Assembly (NCBI GenBank): GCA_019638795.1
Contig: JAHBTB010000011.1
Location: 1 to 64,000 of the forward strand
Source of the DNA: Fimbriimonadaceae bacterium
GTDB taxonomy: Bacteria; Armatimonadota; Fimbriimonadia; Fimbriimonadales; Fimbriimonadaceae
Reading direction: 5' to 3'
Length of the DNA: 64,000 nucleotides
A program made the translations under genes and the position numbers. The notes under the pieces were generated by a model. It was not told the DNA's origin. It ran no database searches and saw nothing but the letters and a program-made list of their open reading frames with translations. Every line of letters starts with the position of its first letter. Position 1 is the first letter of the stretch. Of this stretch, positions 26,941 through 34,767 are shown in pieces.

Positions 26941-28121
26941 TGCGTGTCGTCGTCCACGACTACCCGGGACACATGTTCCCGCTGAGCCTCAGCCGTGAAC
27001 TTGCCCGGCGCGGGCACGAGGTGTTGCATTTGTATTCCGCGTCGTTCGTCAGCCCTCACGGTGAGCTAGTGCGCCGGGCCGACGACTCGCCCCACTTCGA
27101 CATCAAGGGTATCACCCTGGCCGGAGGCGTCTTCGACAAAACGAACCTGTTCCGTCGGCGTCAGGCCGACATCGAACATGGCGAACTTGCCCGACAGGAA
27201 GTCGAAAGGTTCACGGCTGACTGGGTCCTGACGTGCAGCTCGCCGTTGGACGCGGTGAAGGCGATCCAGGCCTCGACCCACCGCCAAGGTGGACGCCACC
27301 TCTTTTGGCTTCAAGACCTTATTGGTATCGCTGCCGACAAGATCATGCGGCACAAGGTGCCGATTGTGGGTGGGGTGATCGGCAAGCTGTTTGTCGGGTA
27401 CGAACGGAGGCTGTTGGCCGACGCCGACGCCGTTGTCGTGATCACCGAGGACTTCCGGCCGTTTGTTCCGGAGGAGCAGACCAACGTCCATGTCGTGGAG
27501 AATTGGTCGCCGATCGATCAGATCCCTCTGAGCGAGAAGCAGAACGAGTGGTCGCGGTCCAAGGGCCTGGACCAGACCACAAACTGGGTCTACACCGGCA
27601 CTTTGGGCATGAAGCATAACCCGGGTCTCTTGCTCAAGCTGGCCGAAGAGCACCGCAGCGACCCGTCGTTCCGGCTCGTCGTTGTCAGTGAAGGTTCAAG
27701 CGTCGATTGGTTGCGCGAAAACGCCGCCGCACGGGGACTTGAGAATGTTGTCCTCCTCCCGTTCCAGTCGGTGGACGATTTCCCCCAAGTCTTGGGCTCG
27801 GCCGACGTCCTCGTGGCGATCCTTGAGCCCTCGGCGGGCGTCTTTTCCGTGCCATCGAAGGTGCTGAGTTACCTCTCGTCGGGTCGGGCGATCCTGCTTG
27901 CCGTCCCGCCAGAGAACCTTATCGCTCGGATCGTGACCGGTCATAACGCCGGTCTCGCTGTGTCGCCGTTGGACGAGGCCGCATTTATCGAGGCGGCGCG
28001 AGAACTCGGGTCAGACCCGGAACGGCGCCGGCAGATGGGCGCGAACGGAAGGGCCTACGCGGCGAAGACCTTCGACGTCGGGGCCATCACCGACCGGTTC
28101 GAAGCCATCTTTAACGCCTAG
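26940..28121 (+). CDS. glycosyltransferase family 4 (WcaI-like)
   Basis: About 393 residues. The N-terminal domain begins RVVVHDYPGHMFPLSLSREL. The donor-binding domain contains WVYTGTLGMKHNPGLLLKL and PSAGVFSVPSKVLSYLSSGR, the variant found in WcaI/WbuB-type GT4 enzymes. It starts at 26940 in a TGATG junction with fcl, so it plausibly uses GDP-fucose made by the two preceding genes, although GT4 donors cannot be fixed by sequence. Its stop overlaps that of the convergent gene by three bases. Confidence 0.85.
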   Translation: MRVVVHDYPGHMFPLSLSRELARRGHEVLHLYSASFVSPHGELVRRADDSPHFDIKGITLAGGVFDKTNLFRRRQADIEHGELARQEVERFTADWVLTCSSPLDAVKAIQASTHRQGGRHLFWLQDLIGIAADKIMRHKVPIVGGVIGKLFVGYERRLLADADAVVVITEDFRPFVPEEQTNVHVVENWSPIDQIPLSEKQNEWSRSKGLDQTTNWVYTGTLGMKHNPGLLLKLAEEHRSDPSFRLVVVSEGSSVDWLRENAAARGLENVVLLPFQSVDDFPQVLGSADVLVAILEPSAGVFSVPSKVLSYLSSGRAILLAVPPENLIARIVTGHNAGLAVSPLDEAAFIEAARELGSDPERRRQMGANGRAYAAKTFDVGAITDRFEAIFNA

Positions 28122-28900
28122 CCGCCGCCCTGGGCCAAGGTGATGCTGACGGGAGTCGCGTCACCCGGGTTGAACGTGAAGTCCGTGGTGCTGGGAGGCG
28201 TAGCGAACTCCATCATCGTCCAGGCCGTCTGCTGGAGTGCGTTGCCCACGACCTTTGACGCCTCGTAGGTCGCCGACGAGAACCAGAGCAACTGGTCGGG
28301 GTCTCGTTGGAACCCATAGGTCAACGTGACCTGCTGCGGTGCCCTGGCGTTGCAGGCGATGCCGAGGCCACTCGTCGTGACCACCGCGGTCGAGAGGTAG
28401 GGCGTCCATGTGTCGGCCACGGCCGCCGAACCGGCTGTCCGGCAGCGGTCGATGTCGGCCAGGAACCCCGACGCGAACTGGGCCGGGCCTGTGGTGACCC
28501 GCTTTAGCGTCGAAAAGAGCCTTGAACCCTGCAGGGCCGGGGTGGGGGCGTCGCCGTACTTGACGACGCTGTAAGTGTTTTTGGCCGCGTCATAGACCCA
28601 GAGGTGTTCTCCGTCGGCCACATAGCGGTGGGTGATCTTTTCCCTTGCCGACACTAGGCCCTCCAGGTAGACCGTCTCCTTGGCGTTCGTCACCACCCGC
28701 TTGACGACCATTTGGACGGCAAAAGGCGACTCGTCGTCGCCGGTCGTGGTCGTGCCGCTCAGGTTGATATGGACGACGTCTTGGAGGGCAAGCCGGCCAT
28801 AGGCTTCGGCGACCATCTGGCGCGCGGTCAGCAGGTCGTCGGCCCACACGGTCGAGACGGCCAAGGTCAGGACGGTCACCAGGACGGCTTTCACGTTCAT
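28118..28900 (-). CDS. secreted LolA-like protein
   Basis: A 260-residue exported protein: signal peptide MNVKAVLVTVLTLAVSTVWA, then a sheet-rich domain. HINLSGTTTTGDD, KETVYLEG and YVADGEHLWVYDAAKNTYSV resemble the half-barrel of LolA/LolB-type lipoprotein carriers and the related DUF2092-like family. A bound lipid or hydrophobic cargo is plausible but unproven. It is divergent from thrS and tail-to-tail with the fucosylation genes. The usual LolA motif cannot be confirmed by eye. Confidence 0.62.
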   Translation of the reverse strand: MNVKAVLVTVLTLAVSTVWADDLLTARQMVAEAYGRLALQDVVHINLSGTTTTGDDESPFAVQMVVKRVVTNAKETVYLEGLVSAREKITHRYVADGEHLWVYDAAKNTYSVVKYGDAPTPALQGSRLFSTLKRVTTGPAQFASGFLADIDRCRTAGSAAVADTWTPYLSTAVVTTSGLGIACNARAPQQVTLTYGFQRDPDQLLWFSSATYEASKVVGNALQQTAWTMMEFATPPSTTDFTFNPGDATPVSITLAQGGG

Positions 28901-28954
28901 CTTTGACTGGCCATGCCCCTGCCTCTGTTCCGGGACTGCATGGACATTGACAAG

Positions 28955-28960
28955 TATAAT
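28955..28960 (+). promoter_or_regulatory. consensus -10 (TATAAT) upstream of thrS
   Basis: A perfect TATAAT lies 41 nt before the thrS ATG. TTGACA occurs at 28947-28952 but only 2 nt from the -10, so it cannot serve as its -35; no good hexamer is found 16-18 nt upstream. GGGAGGG just before the ATG is a strong ribosome binding site. Confidence 0.5.
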
Positions 28961-29001
28961 GCCTCCGACAGCTCAATCCCATTGTCTGGGAGGGAACACA
29001 C

Positions 29002-30849
29002 ATGAACCAAGTACCTTACGAACAGTCCGACCTTTACCGGTTGCGACACTCTGCCGCCCACCTGATGGCCCAAGCCGTCCAGGAACTCTGGCCCTCCGCC
29101 AAACTCTCCATCGGCCCGCCGGTCGAAAACGGCTTCTACTACGACATCGACTTCGAAGAGCCGCTCCAGGAAAAGGACCTCGAGAAAATCGAGAAGCGCA
29201 TGAGGGAGCTGAGCAATCTCAAGCAACCCATCGTCCGGCGTGAGGCCAAAGACCGCGCCGAAGCCCGGGGCATCGTGCTGACGGACGGCGAGAGCCAGGC
29301 CCTCTACAAGCTCCAATTGCTGGACGCGATCCCCGACGGCGAGCCGATCTCTTTCTACGAACAACGTGGGACGGACAAGCAAGGAGTCGAACATGTCTTT
29401 GTCGACCTGTGTCGAGGCCCGCACGTCGACAACACCGCCCAAATCAAGAACTTTAAGCTGATGTCCATTGCGGGGGCCTATTGGCGCGGCGACGTCAAAA
29501 ACAAGCAGCTGACCCGCATCTACGGCACGGCCTTCGAGACGAAGGAAGACCTGGACGCCTACCTTCACCAACTGGAGGAGGCCAAGAAGCGCGACCACCG
29601 CCTGCTGGGCCGGGAGTTGGGCCTCTTCATGTTCTCCCCACGCGTCGGCACGGGCCTGGCGCTGTGGCTGCCCAAAGGGGCGGTGTTGCGCGAGACGATG
29701 GTGGCCTTCCTCCGCGAAGAACAACTGAAACGGGGTTACGAGCCCGTCATCACGCCTCAGCTCGCCAGCATCAAGCTCTACGAGAAAAGCGGCCACATCA
29801 TCACGTTTAAGGACAAGCTGTTCCCCTTCATGGAGGACGAGGAGAAGGAGACCTACATCCTCAAACCCATGAACTGCCCGTTCCACATTGAGATCTACCA
29901 GTCTGCGATGCGGAGCTACCGCGACCTGCCCGTGCGCTACGCCGAGTTCGGCACGGTGCACCGGTACGAGCAAAGCGGTGAGGTCACCGGAATCCTTCGC
30001 GCCCGCGGGTTCACCCAGGACGACGCCCACTTGTTCGTCCGACCCGACCAACTGGTCGACGAGTTCATCGGGGTGGTCGACCTCATGCAGGTTGTCCTCA
30101 AGAAACTTGGCCTGACCAACTTCAAGGCACGATTGGGCACCAAAGACCCGGCCAGCGCCAAGTACATCGGGCATGAGGAGAATTGGACGGCCGCGCAACA
30201 AGCCATCGAGACGGCGTGCCAGAAGATGGGCATGGAATACTTCGTCTCTCCCGGGGACGCCGCGTTCTACGGGCCGAAGCTCGACCTGATCATCAAGGAC
30301 GCCCTAGGCCGGGACTGGCAGATGGGCACGGTGCAGGTGGACTACAACCTGCCCGAGCGGTTCGACCTGGAGTACATCGGCGAGGACAGCAAGCCCCACC
30401 GGCCGATCATGATCCACCGGGCCCCGTTCGGCTCCATGGAGCGGATGATCGGGCTCCTGACCGAGCACTATGCCGGGGCGTTCCCGTTCTGGCTTGCGCC
30501 GGTGCAAGTTGCGGTGCTCCCGATCGCGGACCGGCACAACAAGTACGCCTATGCGGTCGCCTCAGCCCTGCAGGGGTTCCCCTTCAACGCCGCCCACGAC
30601 GAGTCGTCGGAGAGCGTCGCCTTTGCCGCGGTGGAGGGCAGTGCCGGCTTCCGCGTCACGGTAGACGACCGTCGGCAGTCCCTCGGCAAAAAGATCAGGG
30701 ACAACACCCACCTCAAGGTGCCGTACATGCTCGTCGTCGGCGACAAGGACGCGGAGGCGGGGACGGTCGGTGTGCGGTCTCGCGAGGGCGAGGACTTAGG
30801 GGCGACGACCGTCCCAGAGTTGATCAAGAAACTGTCAACCGAGTCCTAG
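29002..30849 (+). CDS. thrS: threonyl-tRNA synthetase lacking the TGS domain
   Basis: A 615-residue class II synthetase. It begins directly with the editing domain (LRHSAAHLMAQAVQELWPSA, the HxxxH motif, and CRGPHVDNT), without the roughly 60-residue N-terminal TGS domain of the E. coli enzyme. The catalytic core has the zinc-site Cys in MNCPFHIEIYQS, motif 2 in VHRYEQSGEVTGILRARGFT and motif 3 near MIHRAPFGSMERMIGLL. The C-terminal anticodon-binding domain follows (VQVAVLPIADRHNKYA). GGGAGGG precedes the ATG. It is probably monocistronic. Confidence 0.96.
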   Translation: MNQVPYEQSDLYRLRHSAAHLMAQAVQELWPSAKLSIGPPVENGFYYDIDFEEPLQEKDLEKIEKRMRELSNLKQPIVRREAKDRAEARGIVLTDGESQALYKLQLLDAIPDGEPISFYEQRGTDKQGVEHVFVDLCRGPHVDNTAQIKNFKLMSIAGAYWRGDVKNKQLTRIYGTAFETKEDLDAYLHQLEEAKKRDHRLLGRELGLFMFSPRVGTGLALWLPKGAVLRETMVAFLREEQLKRGYEPVITPQLASIKLYEKSGHIITFKDKLFPFMEDEEKETYILKPMNCPFHIEIYQSAMRSYRDLPVRYAEFGTVHRYEQSGEVTGILRARGFTQDDAHLFVRPDQLVDEFIGVVDLMQVVLKKLGLTNFKARLGTKDPASAKYIGHEENWTAAQQAIETACQKMGMEYFVSPGDAAFYGPKLDLIIKDALGRDWQMGTVQVDYNLPERFDLEYIGEDSKPHRPIMIHRAPFGSMERMIGLLTEHYAGAFPFWLAPVQVAVLPIADRHNKYAYAVASALQGFPFNAAHDESSESVAFAAVEGSAGFRVTVDDRRQSLGKKIRDNTHLKVPYMLVVGDKDAEAGTVGVRSREGEDLGATTVPELIKKLSTES

Positions 30850-30889
30850 TCGGGCACCAATCAGCCAGGAGCCATGTCTCAATTGTCAG

Positions 30890-30918
30890 GTGTGGACGGA
30901 CGAAAACGCCGTCCACAC
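30890..30918 (+). repeat. hairpin between thrS and the next gene
   Basis: GTGTGGACGG (30890-30899) pairs with CCGTCCACAC (30909-30918), and an inner CG/CG pair closes an AAAA tetraloop after a bulged A. It has no T-run, so it may be a weak thrS terminator or the leader structure of the next gene. Confidence 0.45.
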
Positions 30919-30931
30919 GGAGACCAACCCA

Positions 30932-31420
30932 ATGAAACCGACCTTGCGTATGATCCTGGCTGCCGCTGCCGCCACCATGATGGTGACCGGAGCCTTTGCC
31001 CAGACCCACTCCAAACCTGCGACGACCCACAAGCCAGCAAAGTCGTCCACCGCGAAGTCATCCGAGCACATGAAACTTCCGGCCGGCGACAAGTTCTGGG
31101 GCACGGTCACCAAGGACGCGATCAAGGACGGCAAGTTCACATTCGGCTCGGCGAACAAGCACCAGAAGGGGAGCTTCGTCGTCGACACCACGGGTGCCAA
31201 GATCACGGACAAAGCCGGCAAGTCATTCACGCTGTCTAGCCTGAAACCTGGTTCGAGCGTCACCGTTTTTGGCAAGGCGACCAAGAACGCGATCAAGGCC
31301 AACGCGGTGATCGTCAACTATGTGCCGGGGACCAAGCCGGCGACTTCGGCCAGCAGCCCCAAGTCGCGGTCGGCCAAGACCACGTCCGCCAAGTCGGGCG
31401 GCAGGAGCGGCAAAGGCTAA
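30932..31420 (+). CDS. small secreted basic protein
   Basis: About 162 residues. The signal peptide MKPTLRMILAAAAATMMVTGAFA is followed by a Lys/Ser/Thr-rich linker, a compact beta domain (FWGTVTKDAIKDGKFTFGS, VVDTTGAKITDKAG, LKPGSSVTVFGKATKNAI) resembling the OB-like DUF5666 fold, and a Lys/Ser tail. The in-frame ATG at 30890 is upstream of a hairpin and lacks a ribosome site; GGAG at 30919-30922 supports 30932. A strong terminator follows. Function unknown. Confidence 0.7.
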   Translation: MKPTLRMILAAAAATMMVTGAFAQTHSKPATTHKPAKSSTAKSSEHMKLPAGDKFWGTVTKDAIKDGKFTFGSANKHQKGSFVVDTTGAKITDKAGKSFTLSSLKPGSSVTVFGKATKNAIKANAVIVNYVPGTKPATSASSPKSRSAKTTSAKSGGRSGKG

Positions 31421-31448
31421 GGCACCCGTCACGATCGCTGTGAAGCGT

Positions 31449-31485
31449 GAGAAGACCGCTGGACTGGCGGTCTTCTCTGTTTTTT
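31449..31485 (+). terminator. intrinsic terminator
   Basis: GAGAAGACCGC (31449-31459) pairs perfectly with GCGGTCTTCTC (31467-31477) across a 7-nt loop and is followed by a run of six T (31480-31485). Canonical Rho-independent terminator for the small secreted protein gene. Confidence 0.9.
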
Positions 31486-31486
31486 G

Positions 31487-31515
31487 TTGAGCGGTCAAGA
31501 GACATGGAACATAAA
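31487..31515 (+). promoter_or_regulatory. sigma-70-like promoter of the minimal pilin gene
   Basis: TTGAGC (31487-31492) and CATAAA (31510-31515) are separated by 17 nt, directly after the preceding terminator and 28 nt before the pilin ATG. AGGGAAGGGA near 31526 gives a ribosome binding site. Confidence 0.45.
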
Positions 31516-31543
31516 CCGATAAGAGGGAAGGGACTGTCTCATC

Positions 31544-31861
31544 ATGTCAAAGAAAGGCGGCTTTACGCTCGTTGAGATCATGATCGTGGTGCTGGTCATC
31601 AGCATCATGTTGGCCATCGCTGTGCCTTCTTGGCTCAAAGTAAGGGAGACGAGCAACCAGACTGCCTGCGACGACAACCGCCGCGTCATCAACCAGGCCA
31701 AGCAGATGTGGATCCAAGACCAAGGCAAGGTCGCGACCGACACCGCGACGGCCGCCGATCTCGCGCCCTACATGAAGTCCTTCCCCAAGTGCCCCGAAAA
31801 CGGCATCTACACGATCGGCAACGGCAATGCCGAAGTCCATTGCTCGATCCACTATCCGTGA
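31544..31861 (+). CDS. minimal type IV pilin/pseudopilin (GspG/ComGC-like)
   Basis: A 105-residue prepilin. The short positive leader MSKKGG is cut before FTLVEIMIVVLVISIMLAI, with the Glu5 needed for assembly. The helix continues through LKVRETSNQTACDDNRRVINQ and the small globular part has two Cys. It is the only compact pilin in the window and differs from the six 290-325-residue prepilin-like proteins downstream. It could be a structural pilin or a secretion pseudopilin. Its 3' end is 3 nt from a convergent ABC permease gene. Confidence 0.88.
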   Translation: MSKKGGFTLVEIMIVVLVISIMLAIAVPSWLKVRETSNQTACDDNRRVINQAKQMWIQDQGKVATDTATAADLAPYMKSFPKCPENGIYTIGNGNAEVHCSIHYP

Positions 31862-31864
31862 CGC

Positions 31865-33055
31865 CTATTCGTTGCGGAGACTGACCACTGGGTCTTGACG
31901 CGCCGCCTTGACCGCGGGGACAAGCCCGAAGAGGGTGCCGACCCCGACCCCGACCGCGAACGCGGTCGCCACCGTCCCCGGAGTCAGGAGAGGCTTGATG
32001 CTCGTTGTCTGGGCGATGAGCACGATGGCGACACCGCTCGCGGCGAGCCCGACCAAGACGCCCGCCGTCCCGATGATGGCGCTTTCCAAGAGGAATTGGG
32101 CGAAGATGTCCCCGCGCCGGGCGCCGACCGTCTTGCGGACGCCGATCTCCTTTTGCCTCTCGTTGACCGACATCAGCATGATCGCCATGACGCCGACTCC
32201 GCCGACGAACAGGGCGATACTGGTCAGACCCACCACCAGGGTGCGCAGAACGCTCAGGATCTGGAACACGAGGCCAAGCAGGTCCTCCTGGGTGAGGACA
32301 CTGAACTGGCTGCGGTCGAGGGTGGTCGCGATCCGGTCGCTGACGGCCCGCACAAGGGACTTCGGCTCACGGTGGTTGCTCACCTGCACGAACAGGCGGT
32401 CGATTTGGACGTCGTCCTCCTGCTGCCGTAAGTAGGCGAGGGGGATGTAGGCGACATTGGCGAGGCTGAGACTGGCGAACATGTCGGAACCCGAACTGTT
32501 CTCCCGGGTGACGCCGATGACGGTGTAGTCCCGCGAGCCGATCTTGACCGTTTGACCGACCGCGTCGGCTTTGCCGAACAGTTCGTCCTTGGCGCTGTCA
32601 CCAAGGACACAGACCGGCCTTAACTGCTCAGTGCCGTCGAAGAACCGCCCCGCGACCATCTGGGCGTGATGGACATCTTTCCAGTCCGGTGTCGTGGCCA
32701 AAACAAAGGGATAGGCCTCGCGGCCGTTGTGGGCGACCGAGCCACCGGCAAAGCTGAGCGGGGCGACCCGCTCGACCCCTGCGACCGTGGAGACCGCCCG
32801 GGCGGTCCGCTCGTCCAAGTAGCTCTTGCCTGCCAGGTTGGGGTTGAACGTACCGAACTCGACGTGGCCCGGGACGACGATCAGCAGGTTGACGCCCAAG
32901 GACTCGACTTGCCCGCCGATGTCCTTTTCAACTCCGATCCCGATGCTGACCAAGAGGATGATCGCGACGCTGGCGACAGTCACTCCCACGGCGCTGAGCA
33001 CGGCGCGTTGCCAATGCTCGACCAGGCTTTGTAGCGCGACGCGCAGGTTCCGCAC
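31865..33055 (-). CDS. MacB/FtsX-type ABC transporter permease
   Basis: A 396-residue inner-membrane protein: one N-terminal helix (AVLSAVGVTVASVAIILLVS), a periplasmic MacB_PCD domain (about 45-240; LIVVPGHVEFGTFNPNLAGK, VIGVTRENSSGSDMF) and three C-terminal helices of the FtsX type (LFVGGVGVMAIMLMSVNERQKEIGVRKTVGARR). Such permeases act in mechanotransmitting ABC systems with a LolD/MacB-type ATPase; no ATPase gene is adjacent. A GTG start at 33055 is used. Substrate unknown. Confidence 0.87.
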   Translation of the reverse strand: MRNLRVALQSLVEHWQRAVLSAVGVTVASVAIILLVSIGIGVEKDIGGQVESLGVNLLIVVPGHVEFGTFNPNLAGKSYLDERTARAVSTVAGVERVAPLSFAGGSVAHNGREAYPFVLATTPDWKDVHHAQMVAGRFFDGTEQLRPVCVLGDSAKDELFGKADAVGQTVKIGSRDYTVIGVTRENSSGSDMFASLSLANVAYIPLAYLRQQEDDVQIDRLFVQVSNHREPKSLVRAVSDRIATTLDRSQFSVLTQEDLLGLVFQILSVLRTLVVGLTSIALFVGGVGVMAIMLMSVNERQKEIGVRKTVGARRGDIFAQFLLESAIIGTAGVLVGLAASGVAIVLIAQTTSIKPLLTPGTVATAFAVGVGVGTLFGLVPAVKAARQDPVVSLRNE

Positions 33056-33110
33056 CCTGTCAATGTGGAACGCAGGGGAGGTGCATCATAGGCCCTTGCG
33101 GGCCATGTGG

Positions 33111-33365
33111 CTACTTGCCCGAGACTTTGCTGCCGAAGGTCAGGTCTTTCTTGGACTTGTCCAAATCGGCAGGCGGGAGCGGGTCGTACATGGGGAAGAG
33201 ACCCTTGTCCAGGTCCTTGCCCGACTTCTTGTTGGCGAGGTCCGCCCGTTTTTGAATCTCGGCCGGATCGACCTTGTTTTCGGCGACCTTTTCGCCCGCG
33301 TCGCAGCCCGCTGTCATGAGTAGGGCGAGCGTCGCGCCGGCATAGATGAATGGCGATGCCTTCAT
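33111..33365 (-). CDS. small lipoprotein A1 (cassette A)
   Basis: An 84-residue lipoprotein: signal MKASPFIYAGATLALLMTAGC with Asp after the lipidated Cys. The mature part is charged (AENKVDPAEIQKRADLANKK) and ends GLFPMYDPLPPAD...FGSKVSGK. The LFPxxDPxPPA stretch recurs in the neighbouring lipoprotein A2, so the two are related copies. It lies on the same strand as prepilin A but 166 nt beyond A2, behind a strong hairpin. Function unknown. Confidence 0.68.
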   Translation of the reverse strand: MKASPFIYAGATLALLMTAGCDAGEKVAENKVDPAEIQKRADLANKKSGKDLDKGLFPMYDPLPPADLDKSKKDLTFGSKVSGK

Positions 33366-33491
33366 GGTTTTGTCTAACCCCCAAAACTTTTCTAGGGGCG
33401 CGGGGCACTAAGGCCCCGACACCCCCGATCGCCATGAGAGGAAAAGCTACTTTTGTTGTCGAAGTGTCTCTCGACGACGACCGTTGTTGTG

Positions 33492-33526
33492 GTCGTGTCG
33501 CCGGGCGCGGGCCCCGGCGACACGAC
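33492..33526 (-). terminator. hairpin ending cassette A
   Basis: GTCGTGTCGCCGGG (33492-33505) pairs perfectly with CCCGGCGACACGAC (33513-33526), a 14-bp stem with a 7-nt loop, 5 nt after the stop of lipoprotein A2. There is no T-run on the minus strand, so termination is inferred from position and stem strength. Confidence 0.6.
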
Positions 33527-33531
33527 AGTTG

Positions 33532-33771
33532 CTAGCCTCCGGCCTTTCCGCCGACCTTGATGCCGGCGCCTTTGGCCTCGGCAGGTGGCGGAGGGTCGCT
33601 GACCGGGAACAACGCGTTGTCAGCTTTGCTGCCGTTGTTGTTCGCGCCTGGAGCGGCCGGCTGTTCGGTGGTTTGTTTCACCGATGCCGACGCACCGGCC
33701 CCGTCGCATCCCGCCATGAAGGCGGATGCGACGAGGACAATAGCGAGTCCCACTGTCCAGAGTTTGGCCAT
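33532..33771 (-). CDS. small lipoprotein A2 (cassette A)
   Basis: A 79-residue lipoprotein with signal MAKLWTVGLAIVLVASAFMAGC, Asp at +2, a low-complexity Ala/Gln/Asn linker and the ending ALFPVSDPPPPAEAKGAGIK. The ATG at 33771 is chosen because the signal peptide begins there; the longer frame adds 15 charged residues. Its start is 5 nt after the prepilin A stop, so the pair is co-translated. The proline-rich motif matches lipoprotein A1. Function unknown. Confidence 0.72.
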   Translation of the reverse strand: MAKLWTVGLAIVLVASAFMAGCDGAGASASVKQTTEQPAAPGANNNGSKADNALFPVSDPPPPAEAKGAGIKVGGKAGG

Positions 33772-33776
33772 GTCCC

Positions 33777-34652
33777 TTAGAGCGAGAGGTCGTTGGTCGT
33801 CTCGTCGAGGTCCCACAGGTACTTGGACATGTCGGTGATGACCGCGCCGTGGTTGGCGTTCGTGTAGACCGCACTGCCGTAGTCCGTACCGGCGGCGAGG
33901 GCGGCGTCCTTCATGAACTTGGCGTGGCCGTCGACGAAGCCCACGACTGCGCCACCGAGCGGGTTGACCGCGCGGACGTCAGCCGTGATCTTGCCCTTGG
34001 CGCCGTTGTTGGCGGACCAGTTACCCGATCCTTGCGTGCCGTCCCACCAGATACAGGCGTGCGGCGCAGGGGCGATGATCGGCCAGGCTCCCGGAGGGTT
34101 GGCCGCGTACCAACCGCTGTTCGGGTTCGTGGTGAAGCCCTGGGTGTTGGTGAACATGACCGTGTCGGCCGGGTTCACAGCGGCGGACTCGCCGCGGGCC
34201 AGGCCGTAGTCGCAGTCATACCAGGGTCCCAAGAACAAGTAGTTGTAGCCGTACAGCGGGCGCCGGTTCTGGGTGTAGTACCAAGCGTTCGGGCCGGTGA
34301 TGTTGCCGGCGACGTCACCGATGACGGGGTCGACAAGCATCTGGATGCTCTTGATGTAGGGGGCGGTGATACCGACCCAGGTCATGGACGGGGTCGGCAG
34401 ACCGTCGGCGCAGCCGGTGGAGGTCGGACAACCGAGGTTCCCGTAGCGCCCGCTCATCGAGAGCGGGAACATGTCGTCGTAATCGCCCTGGTAGATCTTG
34501 GCCGCCATGGTCTCCTGCTTCACGTTGGAAAGCGAGGAGGTCTTCTTGGCAGCAAGCTTAGCCTGGGCAAAGACGGGGAAGAGAATGGCCGCGAGGATTG
34601 CGATAATGGCGATCACGACCAGCAGTTCAATAAGAGTGAATGCACGTTTCAT
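33777..34652 (-). CDS. prepilin-like protein A (DUF1559-type)
   Basis: A 291-residue protein with leader MKRA and the type III signal [20 protein letters not shown], Glu5 included. A conserved helix FAQAKLAAKKTSSLSNVKQE follows, then a large beta-rich domain with AVVGFVDGHAKFMKDAALAA, the DGH element of the prepilin-associated H-X9-DG family, and the C-terminal MSKYLWDLDE. This end is shared with prepilin B (LSKYIWDIQ), so A and B form one subtype. A promoter at 34679-34707 and an SD inside a short palindrome (TCAGGAGTCCTGA) precede it. Presumably processed by prepilin peptidase; role unknown. Confidence 0.87.
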   Translation of the reverse strand: MKRAFTLIELLVVIAIIAILAAILFPVFAQAKLAAKKTSSLSNVKQETMAAKIYQGDYDDMFPLSMSGRYGNLGCPTSTGCADGLPTPSMTWVGITAPYIKSIQMLVDPVIGDVAGNITGPNAWYYTQNRRPLYGYNYLFLGPWYDCDYGLARGESAAVNPADTVMFTNTQGFTTNPNSGWYAANPPGAWPIIAPAPHACIWWDGTQGSGNWSANNGAKGKITADVRAVNPLGGAVVGFVDGHAKFMKDAALAAGTDYGSAVYTNANHGAVITDMSKYLWDLDETTNDLSL

Positions 34653-34678
34653 ATCTCAGGACTCCTGAAGATCGAATA

Positions 34679-34707
34679 ACTGTACCATGCAAAAAGTCCC
34701 AAAACAA
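34679..34707 (-). promoter_or_regulatory. promoter of cassette A
   Basis: On the minus strand TTGTTT (34707-34702) and TACAGT (34684-34679) are exactly 17 nt apart, with TG one base before the -10 (extended -10). It lies just upstream of the prepilin A ATG and after the helicase terminator. Confidence 0.5.
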
Positions 34708-34742
34708 GGTGGTTCCCCAATGTTGCGGCACTTTTCAGTAAA

Positions 34743-34766
34743 TGTTTCCGGTAAGCGCTGGAAACA
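34743..34766 (-). terminator. hairpin after the helicase gene
   Basis: TGTTTCC (34743-34749) pairs with GGAAACA (34760-34766) around a 10-nt loop directly after the helicase stop. On the minus strand it is followed by TTTACTG, a short U-tract. Confidence 0.5.
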
Positions 34767-34767
34767 G

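Noticed and set aside
28947-28960. TTGACA next to TATAAT read as a -35/-10 pair
   Set aside because: Only 2 nt between the hexamers, far from the required 16-18; only the -10 was kept.
28901-29001. T-box leader of thrS
   Set aside because: Only 101 nt separate the divergent genes and no T-box sequence or specifier stem is present.
28897-30201. 434-codon antisense frame over thrS
   Set aside because: Mirrors the codon bias of thrS and shows no recognisable motif.
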